Shown: positions 25,799 through 35,242 of the stretch, piece after piece
Numbering within the stretch: the stretch's first letter is position 1
How the letters are laid out: each line of letters opens with the position of its first letter
Source: Alphaproteobacteria bacterium WMHbin7
Lineage (GTDB): Bacteria > Pseudomonadota > Alphaproteobacteria > Rhodospirillales > WMHbin7
Assembly (NCBI GenBank): GCA_002753155.1
Contig: PDZW01000021.1
Location: forward strand, 1-55,512
Reading direction: 5' to 3'
Length of the DNA stretch: 55,512 nt
Notes under the pieces: model-generated
The model's database searches: none
Told to the model about the DNA's origin: nothing
What the model saw: only the letters and a program-made list of their open reading frames with translations
Program-made: the position numbers and the translations under genes

Positions 25799-26826
25799 GC
25801 CCTGCAGACGTCGAGCATAAGAAGCGCAATCTCGGACGCGGCTTGTCGTCGCTTTTAGGCGAGGACGAGCCGGTCGATCTGGGCGAGCTGGACAAGCTGC
25901 GTTCATCGAAAACGGTTCCGGTCGAATTCCTGCGGCCAGGGCGTTTTCAGCCGCGCCATAATTTCGATGACGAACGGTTTCAGGAATTGGTGGATTCCGT
26001 GCGCTCGAAGGGGATTTTGCAGCCCATTCTGGTGCGCCGTCATCCCGATGACCGCAACAGCTACGAGATCATCGCGGGCGAGCGGCGTTGGCGCGCCGCG
26101 CAGATGGCAAAGCTGCATGACGTGCCCGTTATCATTCGGGAGTTCAATGACAGCGAGGCCCTTGAGGTGGCGCTGGTCGAGAATCTGCAGCGCCAGGACC
26201 TGTCTGCCATCGAGGAGGCCGAGGGCTATCGCCGCCTGATGGAAGAATTCCAGCATACGCAAGATGACCTGGCCAAAGTGGTTGGCAAAAGCCGAAGCCA
26301 TGTGGCAAATATGATGCGCCTCTTGGGGTTGCCGGACTCTGTTCGTAAATTGGTTGAGGTTGGAACGCTTTCGGCGGGCCATGCCCGAGCCCTTCTGGGT
26401 GCCCCCAATGCCGAGGAACTGGCGGAGAAAGTGGTTGCCAAGGGCCTTAGCGTTCGCCAGACGGAAAAGCTGGCGCAGGCCGAGGGCGGCAAAGCCGCCC
26501 GCGTTGTTCCGGGATCTTCGGTCAAGGCTTCAGGCGAGGTTCAAGACGCCGACACGCTGGCCCTTGAGCGCGACCTGTCCAATCTGCTGGGCCTCAAGGT
26601 CAATATCAAATTCCGGGGTGATGGCGGCGAGCTGGTCATCCATTATCATTCGCTCGAGCAGCTCGACGATGTTCTGCGCCGTCTTACCCACGCCAAACCG
26701 GGCAAAGACCAAGAAGATGGCTTGGCTGCTGCCGGCGATATCGACCATTACACGGCGGAGACCGATCTGCTGGCGGGCGAGGCGGAGCTGCTTGAACTGG
26801 ACGACCCAATCACGCCCGACGCGTAG
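25795..26826 (+). CDS. parB: Chromosome partitioning CTPase/DNA-binding protein ParB
   Basis: The 343-residue protein has the ParA-interacting start KKRNLGRGLSSLLGEDE (residues 9-25), the CTP-binding IIAGERRWRAAQMAKL (about 91-106) and VALVENLQRQDLSAIEEAEG (about 124-143). The HTH for parS follows (DLAKVVGKSRSHVANMMRLL, about 159-178). The C-terminal dimerisation domain ends near residue 300. An acidic tail of about 40 residues follows (DHYTAETDLLAGEAELLELD), longer than usual. Its 3' end overlaps convergent holA by 17 bases. Confidence 0.95.
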   Translation: MSPADVEHKKRNLGRGLSSLLGEDEPVDLGELDKLRSSKTVPVEFLRPGRFQPRHNFDDERFQELVDSVRSKGILQPILVRRHPDDRNSYEIIAGERRWRAAQMAKLHDVPVIIREFNDSEALEVALVENLQRQDLSAIEEAEGYRRLMEEFQHTQDDLAKVVGKSRSHVANMMRLLGLPDSVRKLVEVGTLSAGHARALLGAPNAEELAEKVVAKGLSVRQTEKLAQAEGGKAARVVPGSSVKASGEVQDADTLALERDLSNLLGLKVNIKFRGDGGELVIHYHSLEQLDDVLRRLTHAKPGKDQEDGLAAAGDIDHYTAETDLLAGEAELLELDDPITPDA

Positions 26827-27856
26827 GCTGGGACCGGGCCTGGGGCGCTGCGCGCGTAACCTGCATAAGAATGCGTCCGCAAACAGCTTCTGCGGGCATG
26901 CCGCTGGTCTTGCAATCAAGTTCGGCCTGAACCAGCATCTCCATCGCCTGGGCCAGCCGCTCAGGCGGCCAGGACTTCACCTGCGCGGTCATGGCAGGCT
27001 TGCTTTTAAAAAAGACCGGCGGTCGCAGGGCGTCGACCGCCTGCTCTGGGCTCTTTCCTTTGCGGACATGACCACTGGCCAGATGGAGGCGCTGAACATA
27101 GCGCGCCACCGAACGCAGAATGGCCACGGCTGCCGTGCCTTCGCGGACCAAACGCTCTAGTGCCGTTTGGGCTTCGGCCTGCCTTCCCGACATCACGGCC
27201 ATCGCCAACTCCTCTTGCGTGGCTTCGGCGCCATCGCCCATGGCGGCTTGAATATCGTCGGGCGTTACCGTGCCTGCGCCGCCCATGTAAAGCGCCAGCT
27301 TGTCGAGTTCGCTGCGCACCATCAGCCGATCCGAGCCCAAACGCCCGGCCAGAAGGGCCAGCGCCTCCGGCGTGATGCGCAAACTCTGCTTGCCCAGATG
27401 CTGCGTGATCAGCCCGTCCAGTCCCTGTCCTTCATCGGCATAGCAGGCCAGCGCGGCGGCCCTGGCCTCTTCTTCGAAGAGCTTTCTTAAAGGGGATCTT
27501 GGCCCAAGCTCGCCAGCCGTTACCACGACCAGCGCCTCGCCCAGGGGCTTGGCCAGAAAATCACCGAGAAGGCCTGCCAGATTATCCGGCGCATTGGTGA
27601 TGCGAACAATTCTGCGCCCACCGGTCAGGGACAGTGCCTGCGCCTCGTCGGCCAGGCGGGCCGGATCGTCCTTAAGCTGTGCTGCTGACAGATCGGAAAC
27701 TCTGAAGGGATCTGCAGCATCCCCGGCAACGGCCTTTGAAAGGGCGATCAGTCGTTCGCGGACCAGGCCAGAATCGGGACCATAAAGAAGAACGGCGCGA
27801 ATTTCTGCAGGCGGCTTGGCCAGGAAGGCATCGGCCCGGCCTGGCTGAATCTTCAC
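26810..27856 (-). CDS. holA: DNA polymerase III delta subunit
   Basis: The 348-residue protein opens RAVLLYGPDSGLVRERLIAL (about 20-39), the degenerate P-loop of the clamp-loader delta subunit. It continues with LAGRLGSDRLMVRSELDKLA and the C-terminal collar helices (VARYVQRLHLASGHVRKG). Delta opens the beta clamp. It is the last gene of DUF3576-leuS-lptE-holA, with a 4-base overlap with lptE. Confidence 0.93.
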   Translation of the reverse strand: MKIQPGRADAFLAKPPAEIRAVLLYGPDSGLVRERLIALSKAVAGDAADPFRVSDLSAAQLKDDPARLADEAQALSLTGGRRIVRITNAPDNLAGLLGDFLAKPLGEALVVVTAGELGPRSPLRKLFEEEARAAALACYADEGQGLDGLITQHLGKQSLRITPEALALLAGRLGSDRLMVRSELDKLALYMGGAGTVTPDDIQAAMGDGAEATQEELAMAVMSGRQAEAQTALERLVREGTAAVAILRSVARYVQRLHLASGHVRKGKSPEQAVDALRPPVFFKSKPAMTAQVKSWPPERLAQAMEMLVQAELDCKTSGMPAEAVCGRILMQVTRAAPQARSQPTRRA

Positions 27857-28371
27857 GGCGCTTTTCCCCCCGCGCTTTTCAAGCGGGAGAAGTAGGAAGA
27901 AAGTTGAATGTAAATCGCATCGGCAACTTCCGTCGTCGTGCGGTCTCGGGCATTGCGCTCGGAGGCGGTCGAAGCGTAGTGCTCGTTTAGAATATTGTAG
28001 CTGGCCTGCGAACTGGTCGAGGCGCTGTAAAGCGTCTGACCTTTAAGATCGATCAAAGCAAAGGACGCGGTCAGAACGAAATTGGCGCGGCTCGATGTCT
28101 CGTCCTTCAGAATACCCAGGCTTTGCTTGCTCTCGTTCATAGTGACCTGAAGAAGATAGCGCGGCTTTTGCGGCTCGCCTGTGGGCGTCAGGCGATCAAG
28201 CAGGGCATTGCGCACCATCTGCCCTGTGCGGTCGGCGATGGTGTTGATCTTGATGGCGGAAAGTTCCGGTACGGTCGCCGAGCGCTGGCCACCCGTTCCA
28301 TGCAGCGGATGAAAGCCGCAGCCCGTCAGAAGCAGCAAGACGACAAGAGGGGTGCGCTTAAACCACGACAT
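27853..28371 (-). CDS. lptE: LPS-assembly lipoprotein LptE
   Basis: The 172-residue product has a short signal ([14 protein letters not shown]) whose lipobox LTGC gives a lipidated Cys at about 17, followed by GFHPLHG, the family's first strand. [20 protein letters not shown] lies near residue 125. LptE plugs the LptD outer-membrane barrel and helps insert LPS. The start ATG at 28371 overlaps the leuS end by 14 bases. The position between leuS and holA is the standard one. Confidence 0.9.
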   Translation of the reverse strand: MSWFKRTPLVVLLLLTGCGFHPLHGTGGQRSATVPELSAIKINTIADRTGQMVRNALLDRLTPTGEPQKPRYLLQVTMNESKQSLGILKDETSSRANFVLTASFALIDLKGQTLYSASTSSQASYNILNEHYASTASERNARDRTTTEVADAIYIQLSSYFSRLKSAGGKAP

Positions 28372-30919
28372 TGACGATCCGATTGGGCACGAGGATGATC
28401 TTGCGAGCGGACTTGCCCGCCATGGCGGTCTGTACATTGGGCAATGCCAGGGCGGCGGCCTCGGCCTCGGCCTGGCTGGCATTCAAGGGCAGCGTCACAT
28501 CGCCGCGCAATTTTCCATTGACCTGCACGGCCAGCGTCACCTGATCGTCGGTCAGCAGGGCAGGGTCGGCCTTGGGCCAGGGCGTATCGGCCAGCAGAGT
28601 TGCATTGCCAAGCCTTTGCCACAGGGCTTCGGCCAGATGCGGCGTCATGGGATTGATCAGAATAATCGCCGTCTCCAGCCCACGGCGCATCAGCCAGCCA
28701 GCACCGGTCAGCTGGAGCTTGATGTCGCCCAGCGCATTGGTCAGCTCACGAATGCGCGCCACCGCCTTGTTGAAATGAAAGCGATCCAAATCCTCGGTAA
28801 CGGCGGCGATGGTCCGATGCACCAGCTTCCAAATGCGAAGACCTGCCTCGTCCAACTGCGGGGCTGGCGCATCGCTAGGCGCAATCTCGAAGGCCGGTTC
28901 GTCGGCCATGCGCCACAGGCGGTTGACATAGCGCCAAGCACCATCGATGCCGGATTCCGTCCAATCAAGATCGCGGTCGGGCGGGCTGTCGGAGAGCATG
29001 AACAGGCGGGCCGTGTCGGCGCCATAGGTCCCGATGATGATCTCGGGATCGACCACGTTCTTCTTTGACTTGCTCATCTTCTCCGAGCGGCCCGCCGTAA
29101 CCGGTGCGCCATCGGAAAGCCGCGTCAATCGCCCGTCCGAGCTGCGCTCGATATCGGTGGGCAGCAACCAGTTTCCGCCCTCATCCTTATAGGTCTCATG
29201 GCAGATCATACCCTGCGTCATCAGACCGGCGAAGGGCTCGGCCACATTCAGATAGCCGCAGTCCTTGAGGGCGCGTGTGAAAAAGCGCGAATAAAGCAGA
29301 TGCAGCACGGCATGCTCGATGCCGCCGATATACTGATCGACCGGCATCCAATAGGCGGCAGCCTCTTGGGTAAAGGCCTGATCCGCCACGGGTGCGGTGA
29401 ATCTGGCGAAATACCACGAGGATTCGAAGAAGGTGTCAAAGGTATCGGTTTCGCGCCGGGCTGGCTTGCCGCAACTTGGGCAGGCGGCATGCTTCCAGGT
29501 CGGATGATGTTCCAGCGGGTTGCCCGGCCTGTCGAAACTGACATCTTCCGGCAGCACCACGGGAAGCTGGCTCTCGGGCACGGGAACGGCGCCACAGGTC
29601 AGACAGTGAATGATGGGAATCGGACAGCCCCAATAGCGCTGGCGCGACACACCCCAGTCGCGCAGGCGCCAATTGACCATGCGGCTTCCACGGCTTAAGG
29701 ATTCCATCTTGTCGATGGCTGCCGATTTGGCGGCCTGCACATCGAGGCCATCCAGGAATCGCGAATTGATCAAGGTGCCGTCGCCGGTGTAGGCCTCGTT
29801 GGCAACGCTGAAATCGGCGGGCTCGACATCTCTAGGGCAGACCACGGGTGTTACGGTAAGCTGGTACTTGCGGGCGAAATCAAGATCGCGCTGATCATGG
29901 GCGGGACAGCCGAAAATGGCTCCGGTGCCGTAATCCATCAGCACGAAATTGGCCACGTAAACCGGCAGGGTGATCTTGGCATCAAAAGGATGGACAACCC
30001 GAAGGCCGGTATCGAAACCCTTTTTCTCGGCCGTCTCGATGGCGGCTTCGCTGGTGCCCATGCGATTGCACTCGGCGATAAAGTCCAACAGTGCCGGGTT
30101 GGTCTTGGCCAATTCTTCAGACAATGAATGATTGGCAGCAATAGCGCAGAAGCTGGCGCCGAACAGCGTATCGGGCCTGGTGGTATAAACGTCGATCTGA
30201 TCAGAACGCCCCTCGATGTCGAAGGAAAAGCGCAAGCCCTCGCTGCGTCCGATCCAGTTTTCCTGCATGAGGCGCACCCGGTCAGGCCAGCGCTCAAGAT
30301 CCTTCAGCGCCGCCAGCAGATCCTCGGCATAATGGGTGATCTTCATGAACCATTGCGACAAGAGACGCTTTTCGACCAAGGCGCCTGAGCGCCAGCCTCT
30401 GCCGTCGATCACCTGTTCGTTGGCCAGCACCGTATGTTCCGCCGGGTCCCAGTTGACCCAGGATTCCTTTCTGTAGACCAGCCCTGCCTTCAGGAAATCC
30501 AGGAACATCTTTTGCTCGAAGCGGTAATATTCGGGCTCGCAGGTCGCCACTTCGCGCGACCAGTCGTAAGAAAGGCCCATCGACTTCAACTGGGTGCGCA
30601 TGGCGGCGATGTTCTCGCGCGTCCATTTGGCGGGATGCACCTTGTTTTGAATGGCGGCATTCTCGGCGGGCAGGCCGAAAGCATCCCAGCCCATGGGGTG
30701 CAGCACATTGAAGCCCTGAGCCCGCTTGGCCCTGGCCACCACATCGCCCAGAGTATAATTACGCACATGGCCCATATGAATGCGCCCCGACGGATAGGGG
30801 AACATCTCCAGCACATAGTATTTGGGCTTATCGGGCCGGATTTGGGCGGTAAAAACGCCCCGGCGCTCCCACTCGGCCTGCCAGAAGGCCTCGTTCTCCT
30901 TGACGTTGTAGCGTGCCAT
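28358..30919 (-). CDS. leuS: Leucyl-tRNA synthetase
   Basis: The 853-residue class I synthetase has the HIGH-type motif [20 protein letters not shown] (about 39-58), the editing domain (about 220-420) and [20 protein letters not shown] (about 611-630). A C-terminal domain ends with [14 protein letters not shown]. It charges tRNA-Leu. The DUF3576 gene ends 7 bases upstream and lptE overlaps downstream. Confidence 0.97.
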   Translation of the reverse strand: MARYNVKENEAFWQAEWERRGVFTAQIRPDKPKYYVLEMFPYPSGRIHMGHVRNYTLGDVVARAKRAQGFNVLHPMGWDAFGLPAENAAIQNKVHPAKWTRENIAAMRTQLKSMGLSYDWSREVATCEPEYYRFEQKMFLDFLKAGLVYRKESWVNWDPAEHTVLANEQVIDGRGWRSGALVEKRLLSQWFMKITHYAEDLLAALKDLERWPDRVRLMQENWIGRSEGLRFSFDIEGRSDQIDVYTTRPDTLFGASFCAIAANHSLSEELAKTNPALLDFIAECNRMGTSEAAIETAEKKGFDTGLRVVHPFDAKITLPVYVANFVLMDYGTGAIFGCPAHDQRDLDFARKYQLTVTPVVCPRDVEPADFSVANEAYTGDGTLINSRFLDGLDVQAAKSAAIDKMESLSRGSRMVNWRLRDWGVSRQRYWGCPIPIIHCLTCGAVPVPESQLPVVLPEDVSFDRPGNPLEHHPTWKHAACPSCGKPARRETDTFDTFFESSWYFARFTAPVADQAFTQEAAAYWMPVDQYIGGIEHAVLHLLYSRFFTRALKDCGYLNVAEPFAGLMTQGMICHETYKDEGGNWLLPTDIERSSDGRLTRLSDGAPVTAGRSEKMSKSKKNVVDPEIIIGTYGADTARLFMLSDSPPDRDLDWTESGIDGAWRYVNRLWRMADEPAFEIAPSDAPAPQLDEAGLRIWKLVHRTIAAVTEDLDRFHFNKAVARIRELTNALGDIKLQLTGAGWLMRRGLETAIILINPMTPHLAEALWQRLGNATLLADTPWPKADPALLTDDQVTLAVQVNGKLRGDVTLPLNASQAEAEAAALALPNVQTAMAGKSARKIILVPNRIVNVVV

Positions 30920-30926
30920 GAGCGCC

Positions 30927-31487
30927 CTACTTCGCTTCCTGGCTGGCGGTGCGCAACTGGCGCGCCCGGGTCAGAATGGAATTTTCCAGGTCAACGATGG
31001 TCTTGGCGTCAACCTGAACATCCGACCAGCCGCCTGAACCGTCTCTGACCTGGCGAAAAAGGGCCACCTTGACCCCATCGGCACGCAACACCTTGTCTAG
31101 GATATAGATGTTGGTTTTGAAACGCTCGTTGGGGGTTTCCGGGGGCTGGTACCAGTCGGTAATGATGACGCCACCAAAGGGATCGGCCGACGACAGCGGC
31201 ATAAAGGCAAAAGTATCAAGGGCGGCGCGCCACAAAAAGGCGTTGACGCCAATGCCCACCCCCTCGCCATCCGTGCGTTTTTTGCGATCCGTGTTGAAAA
31301 GCCCGCCATCGCCGAAGATGGTTTCGCGCTTCTGTTCACCCCAGGTCGGGCTGGTATCGCCCCGCTGCTTGTCAGGATAAACCGCCTTGGTTTCACCGCA
31401 GGCCGACAAAGCCGCAACGAAAACAAAGGCTAAAAGGGCATAAGCGGCCCTCTGGGCCGGGCGTGGTGTGCTGGGGCGGTCAAACAT
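30927..31487 (-). CDS. DUF3576 lipoprotein
   Basis: The 186-residue protein has a hydrophobic signal ([16 protein letters not shown]) with lipobox LSAC, so it is a predicted lipoprotein. The mature part includes [20 protein letters not shown] (about 83-102), the hallmark of DUF3576, and ends in a basic helix. The family lies next to leuS in many alphaproteobacteria; its role is unknown, possibly envelope-related given lptE in the same operon. I preferred the ATG at 31487 to an upstream TTG. Confidence 0.88.
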   Translation of the reverse strand: MFDRPSTPRPAQRAAYALLAFVFVAALSACGETKAVYPDKQRGDTSPTWGEQKRETIFGDGGLFNTDRKKRTDGEGVGIGVNAFLWRAALDTFAFMPLSSADPFGGVIITDWYQPPETPNERFKTNIYILDKVLRADGVKVALFRQVRDGSGGWSDVQVDAKTIVDLENSILTRARQLRTASQEAK

Positions 31488-31619
31488 GGCGAGGTTCCCG
31501 ATTTTCAAGGGCTACAGGCTTAACCTATTATAAGGCATCTGTTAAGACGGCAAATCGAGCCAGCCGCAGGTTGAAAAGGGGGGGTAGGTAAGGGCCACGT
31601 CAGGAAGTGGTGCAAATTC

Positions 31620-31690
31620 GCCACAGTGGGATATTTCCGTACCATTTCGTCACAAAACTGCTTGAGTAAGGTTTACGCTGCGTCTAAGAA
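31620..31690 (+). promoter_or_regulatory. Promoter region of porin gene 1
   Basis: TTGAGT (31662-31667) and TAAGAA (31685-31690) are spaced by 17 bases. The 9-mer GCCACAGTG starts at 31620, exactly 42 bases before the -35. The same 9-mer at the same distance precedes porin gene 2, so it may be a shared activator site. The transcript leader would be about 80 bases. Confidence 0.6.
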
Positions 31691-31776
31691 AGTGGGGTGG
31701 ATTGGAGGGAAACCCCGTCCGCGCCTTGGAATTGAACGAAGTCATTGGTTTTTCACTTGGGGAAGGACAGGATATC

Positions 31777-32913
31777 ATGATGAAGCGTTTTCTTATCGGT
31801 ACGTCGGCTCTGATTGCAGTCGGTACCATTGCCGGGGCCGCTCAGGCCGCCGATCCCATCAAGCTGTCGGTTGGTGGCAAGATGAACCAGTGGCTCAGCT
31901 TTGCTGACGTCAAGGACAAGGTCACCACGAAGTACAACCATGTCGCCGTCAACAGCGACACCGAGGTCCATTTCAAGGGCGAGACCGTGCTGGACAACGG
32001 CCTCAAGGCCGAAGTCGTGATCGAGCATGAAGCCGAGCGCACCGACGCCACGGCCCGCAACGCCAACCAGCAGTATGCTCAGTTGTCGGGCGGCTGGGGC
32101 GCTCTGCGTATCGGTGAAACCGTGAACGCCGCCAACCGCGTGCATGCTCAGGCGCCCGGCGCCGGCGCCGGCATGGGTGACGCCATCACCATTCTGGGCA
32201 TTCAGCCCGTCACCGGCACTGTGACCAGCATGACCGATGGCCAGACCTCGGTCGACGGCATCGCCAGCGTGGGCGTCAGCGCCACCTCGATCGACTATGT
32301 GTCGCCGATGTTCGGCCCCTTCGCCTTCGGCCTCACCTACACGCCGCATGGCGGCAACCGCGGCTTGGCCGTTGAGGGCAACAGCATCAAGGATCTGATG
32401 GGCGTCGCTTTCGTCTATGCCGATACCTGGGGTCCCGTTGCGGTCAATGCCGACGTGGCTTGGGCTCGCGCCGATCATGAGACGTCCGGCACCCAGAACG
32501 GCATGCTGCATGGCATTCCCGTTGGTGTGAAGTTCGGCTATGCCGGCTTCGAAGTCGGCGGCTCCTACTTCCGCATCATGGACAATGTCAAGGCCCTGGC
32601 TTCGGCTGGCAATGCCAACGCCGCCACCTCCTTCGATGGCGTCGCCTGGGATGCGGGCATTTCCTACACCACGGGCGACTGGAAGTTCGGCTACACCTAC
32701 TTCACCTCGAAGCACGAGGGTGATGTCGATACCAAGACCAAGGATAAGGCCAAGGTTCACAACGCTGGCGTGGCCTACACCATGGGTCCGGGCGTTTCGG
32801 TCTCCGCCAACGGCGTCTACACGGCTTTCGAGGATGAGGCCGTGGTTGCTACGACCAATACGCACAAGTCGCGTACCTATGGTCTGATCACAGGAATTCA
32901 GCTGACCTTCTAA
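31777..32913 (+). CDS. Gram-negative porin 1
   Basis: The 378-residue product has a signal peptide cleaved at AGAAQA-ADPIKLSVGG (about residue 24). The mature part is rich in Gly and aromatic residues with alternating strands, a constriction-loop-like YVSPMFGPFAFGLTYTPHGG, and a final strand YGLITGIQLTF ending in phenylalanine, which is the outer-membrane insertion signal. It should form a trimeric 16-strand general porin. Two adjacent ATGs are possible starts, with GGAAGGA upstream. The gene is paralogous to the next one along its whole length. Confidence 0.93.
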   Translation: MMKRFLIGTSALIAVGTIAGAAQAADPIKLSVGGKMNQWLSFADVKDKVTTKYNHVAVNSDTEVHFKGETVLDNGLKAEVVIEHEAERTDATARNANQQYAQLSGGWGALRIGETVNAANRVHAQAPGAGAGMGDAITILGIQPVTGTVTSMTDGQTSVDGIASVGVSATSIDYVSPMFGPFAFGLTYTPHGGNRGLAVEGNSIKDLMGVAFVYADTWGPVAVNADVAWARADHETSGTQNGMLHGIPVGVKFGYAGFEVGGSYFRIMDNVKALASAGNANAATSFDGVAWDAGISYTTGDWKFGYTYFTSKHEGDVDTKTKDKAKVHNAGVAYTMGPGVSVSANGVYTAFEDEAVVATTNTHKSRTYGLITGIQLTF

Positions 32914-32935
32914 GTCGAAGCAGCTTTACCCGATG

Positions 32936-32968
32936 AAATCCCCGCCGTCGCAAGATGGCGGGGATTTT
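32936..32968 (+). terminator. Intrinsic terminator of porin gene 1
   Basis: AAATCCCCGCCGTC pairs with GATGGCGGGGATTT around a GCAA tetraloop (32950-32953) and is followed by TTTCTTTG. The stem and loop closely resemble the terminator of porin gene 2. Confidence 0.9.
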
Positions 32969-33032
32969 CTTTGCTGGGCGGGGCTTATAAAGGGCGATTT
33001 TGCAGGGAATTCAAGAAATCTGTTGCCCGATT

Positions 33033-33172
33033 GCCACAGTGCTACAGTTTCAACACAGAATGATTGATCATCGCTTGACCCCCTGCCCGCTCGGTGGCTA
33101 AATGCGGTCACCAAAGAATGTAACTGGGTGCTTCCGATAACGGCAGTCCCCGCGATCCGCAGAAGAGAGGAG
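33033..33172 (+). promoter_or_regulatory. Promoter region and ribosome-binding site of porin gene 2
   Basis: TTGACC (33075-33080) and CTAAAT (33098-33103) are spaced by 17 bases. GCCACAGTG at 33033-33041 stands 42 bases before the -35, as upstream of porin 1. A strong ribosome-binding site GAGAGGAG lies at 33165-33172, 6 bases before the ATG, pointing to high expression. Confidence 0.65.
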
Positions 33173-33178
33173 TTATAA

Positions 33179-34351
33179 ATGAAAAAGGTACTTTTCGGCA
33201 CGACCGCGCTGGTTGCCGCTGGCATGTTCGGCTCCGCCGCTCAGGCCGCCGAGCCGATCAAGCTGTCGGTTGGTGGTTTCATGAATCAGTGGTTTGCCAT
33301 CGCCGACGTCGAGAGCAAGCCGAGCGCAGCGACCGCTCGCGAATACAACAACGTGTCGATCGTTTCCGATACCGAAGTCCACTTCAAGGGCTCGACGGTT
33401 CTGGACAACGGCCTCAAGGTTGCCGTGGTGATCGAGCTCGAAGCCGAGCGCACTTCGTCCGCCACTGCCCGTAACGCCGACCAGCAGTACGCCGAACTTT
33501 CGGGCGGCTGGGGTGCGGTGTCGATCGGTGAGCGCTTCAACGCCGCTCAGCGCGTCCACACGTCCGCTCCCGGCGCTGGCGCTGGTTTTGCCGACATCAC
33601 CGGCATGAACAGCCAGGCCACCGGCAGCAACACCGCTCTCGGCACCATGACCACCATGTCGAACAGCTACACCTCGGTTGACGGCATTGCCAATGCCGGT
33701 CGTAACTCGACCGCCATTGACTATGTGTCGCCGATGTTCGGCCCGTTCGCCTTCGGCGTGACCTACACCCCGGCCATTGGTAGCCGCGGTCTGGCCGTTG
33801 AAGACAACAGCCTCAAGGACCTGATGGGCGTTGCCTTCGTCTATGCCGACAAGTGGGGCCCCGTCTCCGTCAATGCCGACGTTGCTTATGCTCGCTTCGA
33901 TCATGAGAGCAACGGCACGCAGAACGGCAGCGTACATGGCGTTCCCGTCGGCTTGAAGTTCGGCTATGCCGGCTTCGAAGTTGGTGGTTCTTACTTCCGT
34001 ATCATGGACAACGTGAAGGATCTGGCTTCGGGCGGTTCGACCACGGCCACCTCGTTCGATGGCAAGGCCTGGGACGCTGGTATCGCTTACACGACCGGCC
34101 CCTGGAAGTTCGGCTATCAGTACTTCTCGTCCAGCCATGAAGGTCTGGCCAGCGTGAAGGGCAAGGACAAGGTCAGCATTCACAATGCCGGCGGCCAGTA
34201 CACGATGGGCCCGGGCGTTGTTGTGACGGCCAATATCGGCTACCAGAGCTACAAGGACGAGTCGTACACGACCGTTACCAACACCAGCACTGGCAACCTG
34301 TACGAGCGTGACACCATCATGCTCCTGACCGGCCTCAAGCTGAACTTCTAA
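33179..34351 (+). CDS. Gram-negative porin 2
   Basis: The product has 390 residues. The signal peptide ends SAAQA before AEPIKLSVGGFMNQW. It shares long near-identical blocks with porin 1, such as SDTEVHFKG, YVSPMFGPFAFG, GVAFVYAD and KFGYAGFEVGGSYFRIMDNV. It differs mainly in loops, for example NSQATGSNTALGTMTTMSNS. The last strand MLLTGLKLNF ends in Phe. The pair arose by tandem duplication; loop changes suggest different solute selectivity. Codon use is strongly biased, as in abundant proteins. Confidence 0.93.
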   Translation: MKKVLFGTTALVAAGMFGSAAQAAEPIKLSVGGFMNQWFAIADVESKPSAATAREYNNVSIVSDTEVHFKGSTVLDNGLKVAVVIELEAERTSSATARNADQQYAELSGGWGAVSIGERFNAAQRVHTSAPGAGAGFADITGMNSQATGSNTALGTMTTMSNSYTSVDGIANAGRNSTAIDYVSPMFGPFAFGVTYTPAIGSRGLAVEDNSLKDLMGVAFVYADKWGPVSVNADVAYARFDHESNGTQNGSVHGVPVGLKFGYAGFEVGGSYFRIMDNVKDLASGGSTTATSFDGKAWDAGIAYTTGPWKFGYQYFSSSHEGLASVKGKDKVSIHNAGGQYTMGPGVVVTANIGYQSYKDESYTTVTNTSTGNLYERDTIMLLTGLKLNF

Positions 34352-34374
34352 TCCGAAGATCAGTTCAAGCTAAG

Positions 34375-34407
34375 AAAGCCCCGTCATCGCAAGATGGCGG
34401 GGTTTTT
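34375..34407 (+). terminator. Intrinsic terminator of porin gene 2
   Basis: CCCCGTCATC (34379-34388), loop GCAA and GATGGCGGGG (34393-34402) form a 10-bp stem with one G-U pair, followed by TTTTTCTTTG. It is homologous in sequence to the porin 1 terminator. Confidence 0.9.
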
Positions 34408-34454
34408 CTTTGCCTCTTCGACGTTAGACGTGGAATTTTACCGGTTCTCGATCC

Positions 34455-34546
34455 GTCATGGCCGGACTTGATCCGGCCATCCACGATTTTCCATCAGGTA
34501 TATCAAGTGGCAAGACGTGGATGCCCGGCACAAGGCCGGGCATGAC
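34455..34546. repeat. Dispersed alphaproteobacterial palindromic repeat
   Basis: Two inverted 31-base units (34455-34485 and 34516-34546) differ at about five positions. Each is itself a hairpin: ATGGCCGGA/TCCGGCCAT with a CTTGA loop, and ATGCCCGGC/GCCGGGCAT with an ACAAG loop. I recognise this as a repeat scattered through many alphaproteobacterial genomes, often mis-called as a protein starting MAGLDPAIH. The rest of the 34408-34645 gap holds no gene that I can support. Confidence 0.8.
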
Positions 34547-34645
34547 GATTTGCTTAGAAACTCGAGAGAATGCAATTCCACATGAAACGCCGAGGAGCCT
34601 TTTCCTTGAGTGTGTCCGTGCTTTGCAGCGCAGCCCGGCGTCCGG

Positions 34646-35242
34646 CTACATAAAGGAAGTTCCGGCGAATCCAGCCGCTTTTGTGAAGGCCAGCCTCAGT
34701 GCCGTGGCGCGCCTGATCCCGCCCAGGGCGATGACGGGGCGTTTGGTCAAACGACACAGCCTTGCAAAACGTAAGCTCCCCAGCGGCTTGGCCTCGGGAT
34801 GGCTGGCGGTGGCGAAAACCGGCGAGCAAAGAATGGCATCGGGGGAAAATTTGGCAGCTCGCAGCAGGGCGCGCTCGGAATGTGCCGAGATGCTGAGCAG
34901 GCGGCCCGGCTTGGCGCGAAGCCAGGACAGGGCGGGCGACAGGCAGGCCTGACGCAGTTGGGCTTCCGGCAGATGTAGGCCGTCGGCGCCTATGCGCTCA
35001 GCCAGCCGATGATCCTTGGCCACCAGCAGCTTCAAATGCCTTTCTTTGCACAGTCTCGCGGCGGTCCTGGGATCAAGGGGAAAGGGCCTGCCCGGCAGAA
35101 AGCGCAGAATCACCCAGGCGCCTGCGGGCAGCTGGTTCAGAACGGAAAGATTATCCGCAAGCCTTATATCGGTCATGAAGGCTAGAATCGGAGAAGCGTC
35201 TCTGCCGCCATTCAGCCCCCTGTCCGTCCAACGGATCGTCAC
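34646..35242 (-). CDS. Thiamine-phosphate synthase-like protein (ThiE/TenI family)
   Basis: The 198-residue TIM-barrel-type protein has LLVAKDHRLAERIGADGLHL (about 88-107), LLSISAHSERALLRA, SPVFATASHPEAKPLG (about 145-160) and PVIALGGIRRATALRL near the end, the ThiE/TenI phosphate-binding pattern. It may join the thiazole and pyrimidine phosphates of thiamine or be a TenI-like relative; several ThiE catalytic positions cannot be judged by eye. I placed the start at the GTG that overlaps the upstream TPR gene's stop by 4 bases. Its cotranscription with TPR-glycosyltransferase genes is unexpected. Confidence 0.72.
   Translation of the reverse strand: MTIRWTDRGLNGGRDASPILAFMTDIRLADNLSVLNQLPAGAWVILRFLPGRPFPLDPRTAARLCKERHLKLLVAKDHRLAERIGADGLHLPEAQLRQACLSPALSWLRAKPGRLLSISAHSERALLRAAKFSPDAILCSPVFATASHPEAKPLGSLRFARLCRLTKRPVIALGGIRRATALRLAFTKAAGFAGTSFM

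Noticed and set aside
31753-34183. Long minus-strand open frames (370 and 336 codons) opposite both porins
   Set aside because: They mirror each other because the porins are paralogues with strong codon bias. They have no ribosome-binding site and are His/Gly/Val-rich shadows.
34458-34952. Open frame beginning MAGLDPAIHDFPSG on the plus strand
   Set aside because: It starts inside the dispersed palindromic repeat at 34455-34546 and then runs antisense to the ThiE-like gene. Proteins beginning this way are translation artefacts of that repeat.
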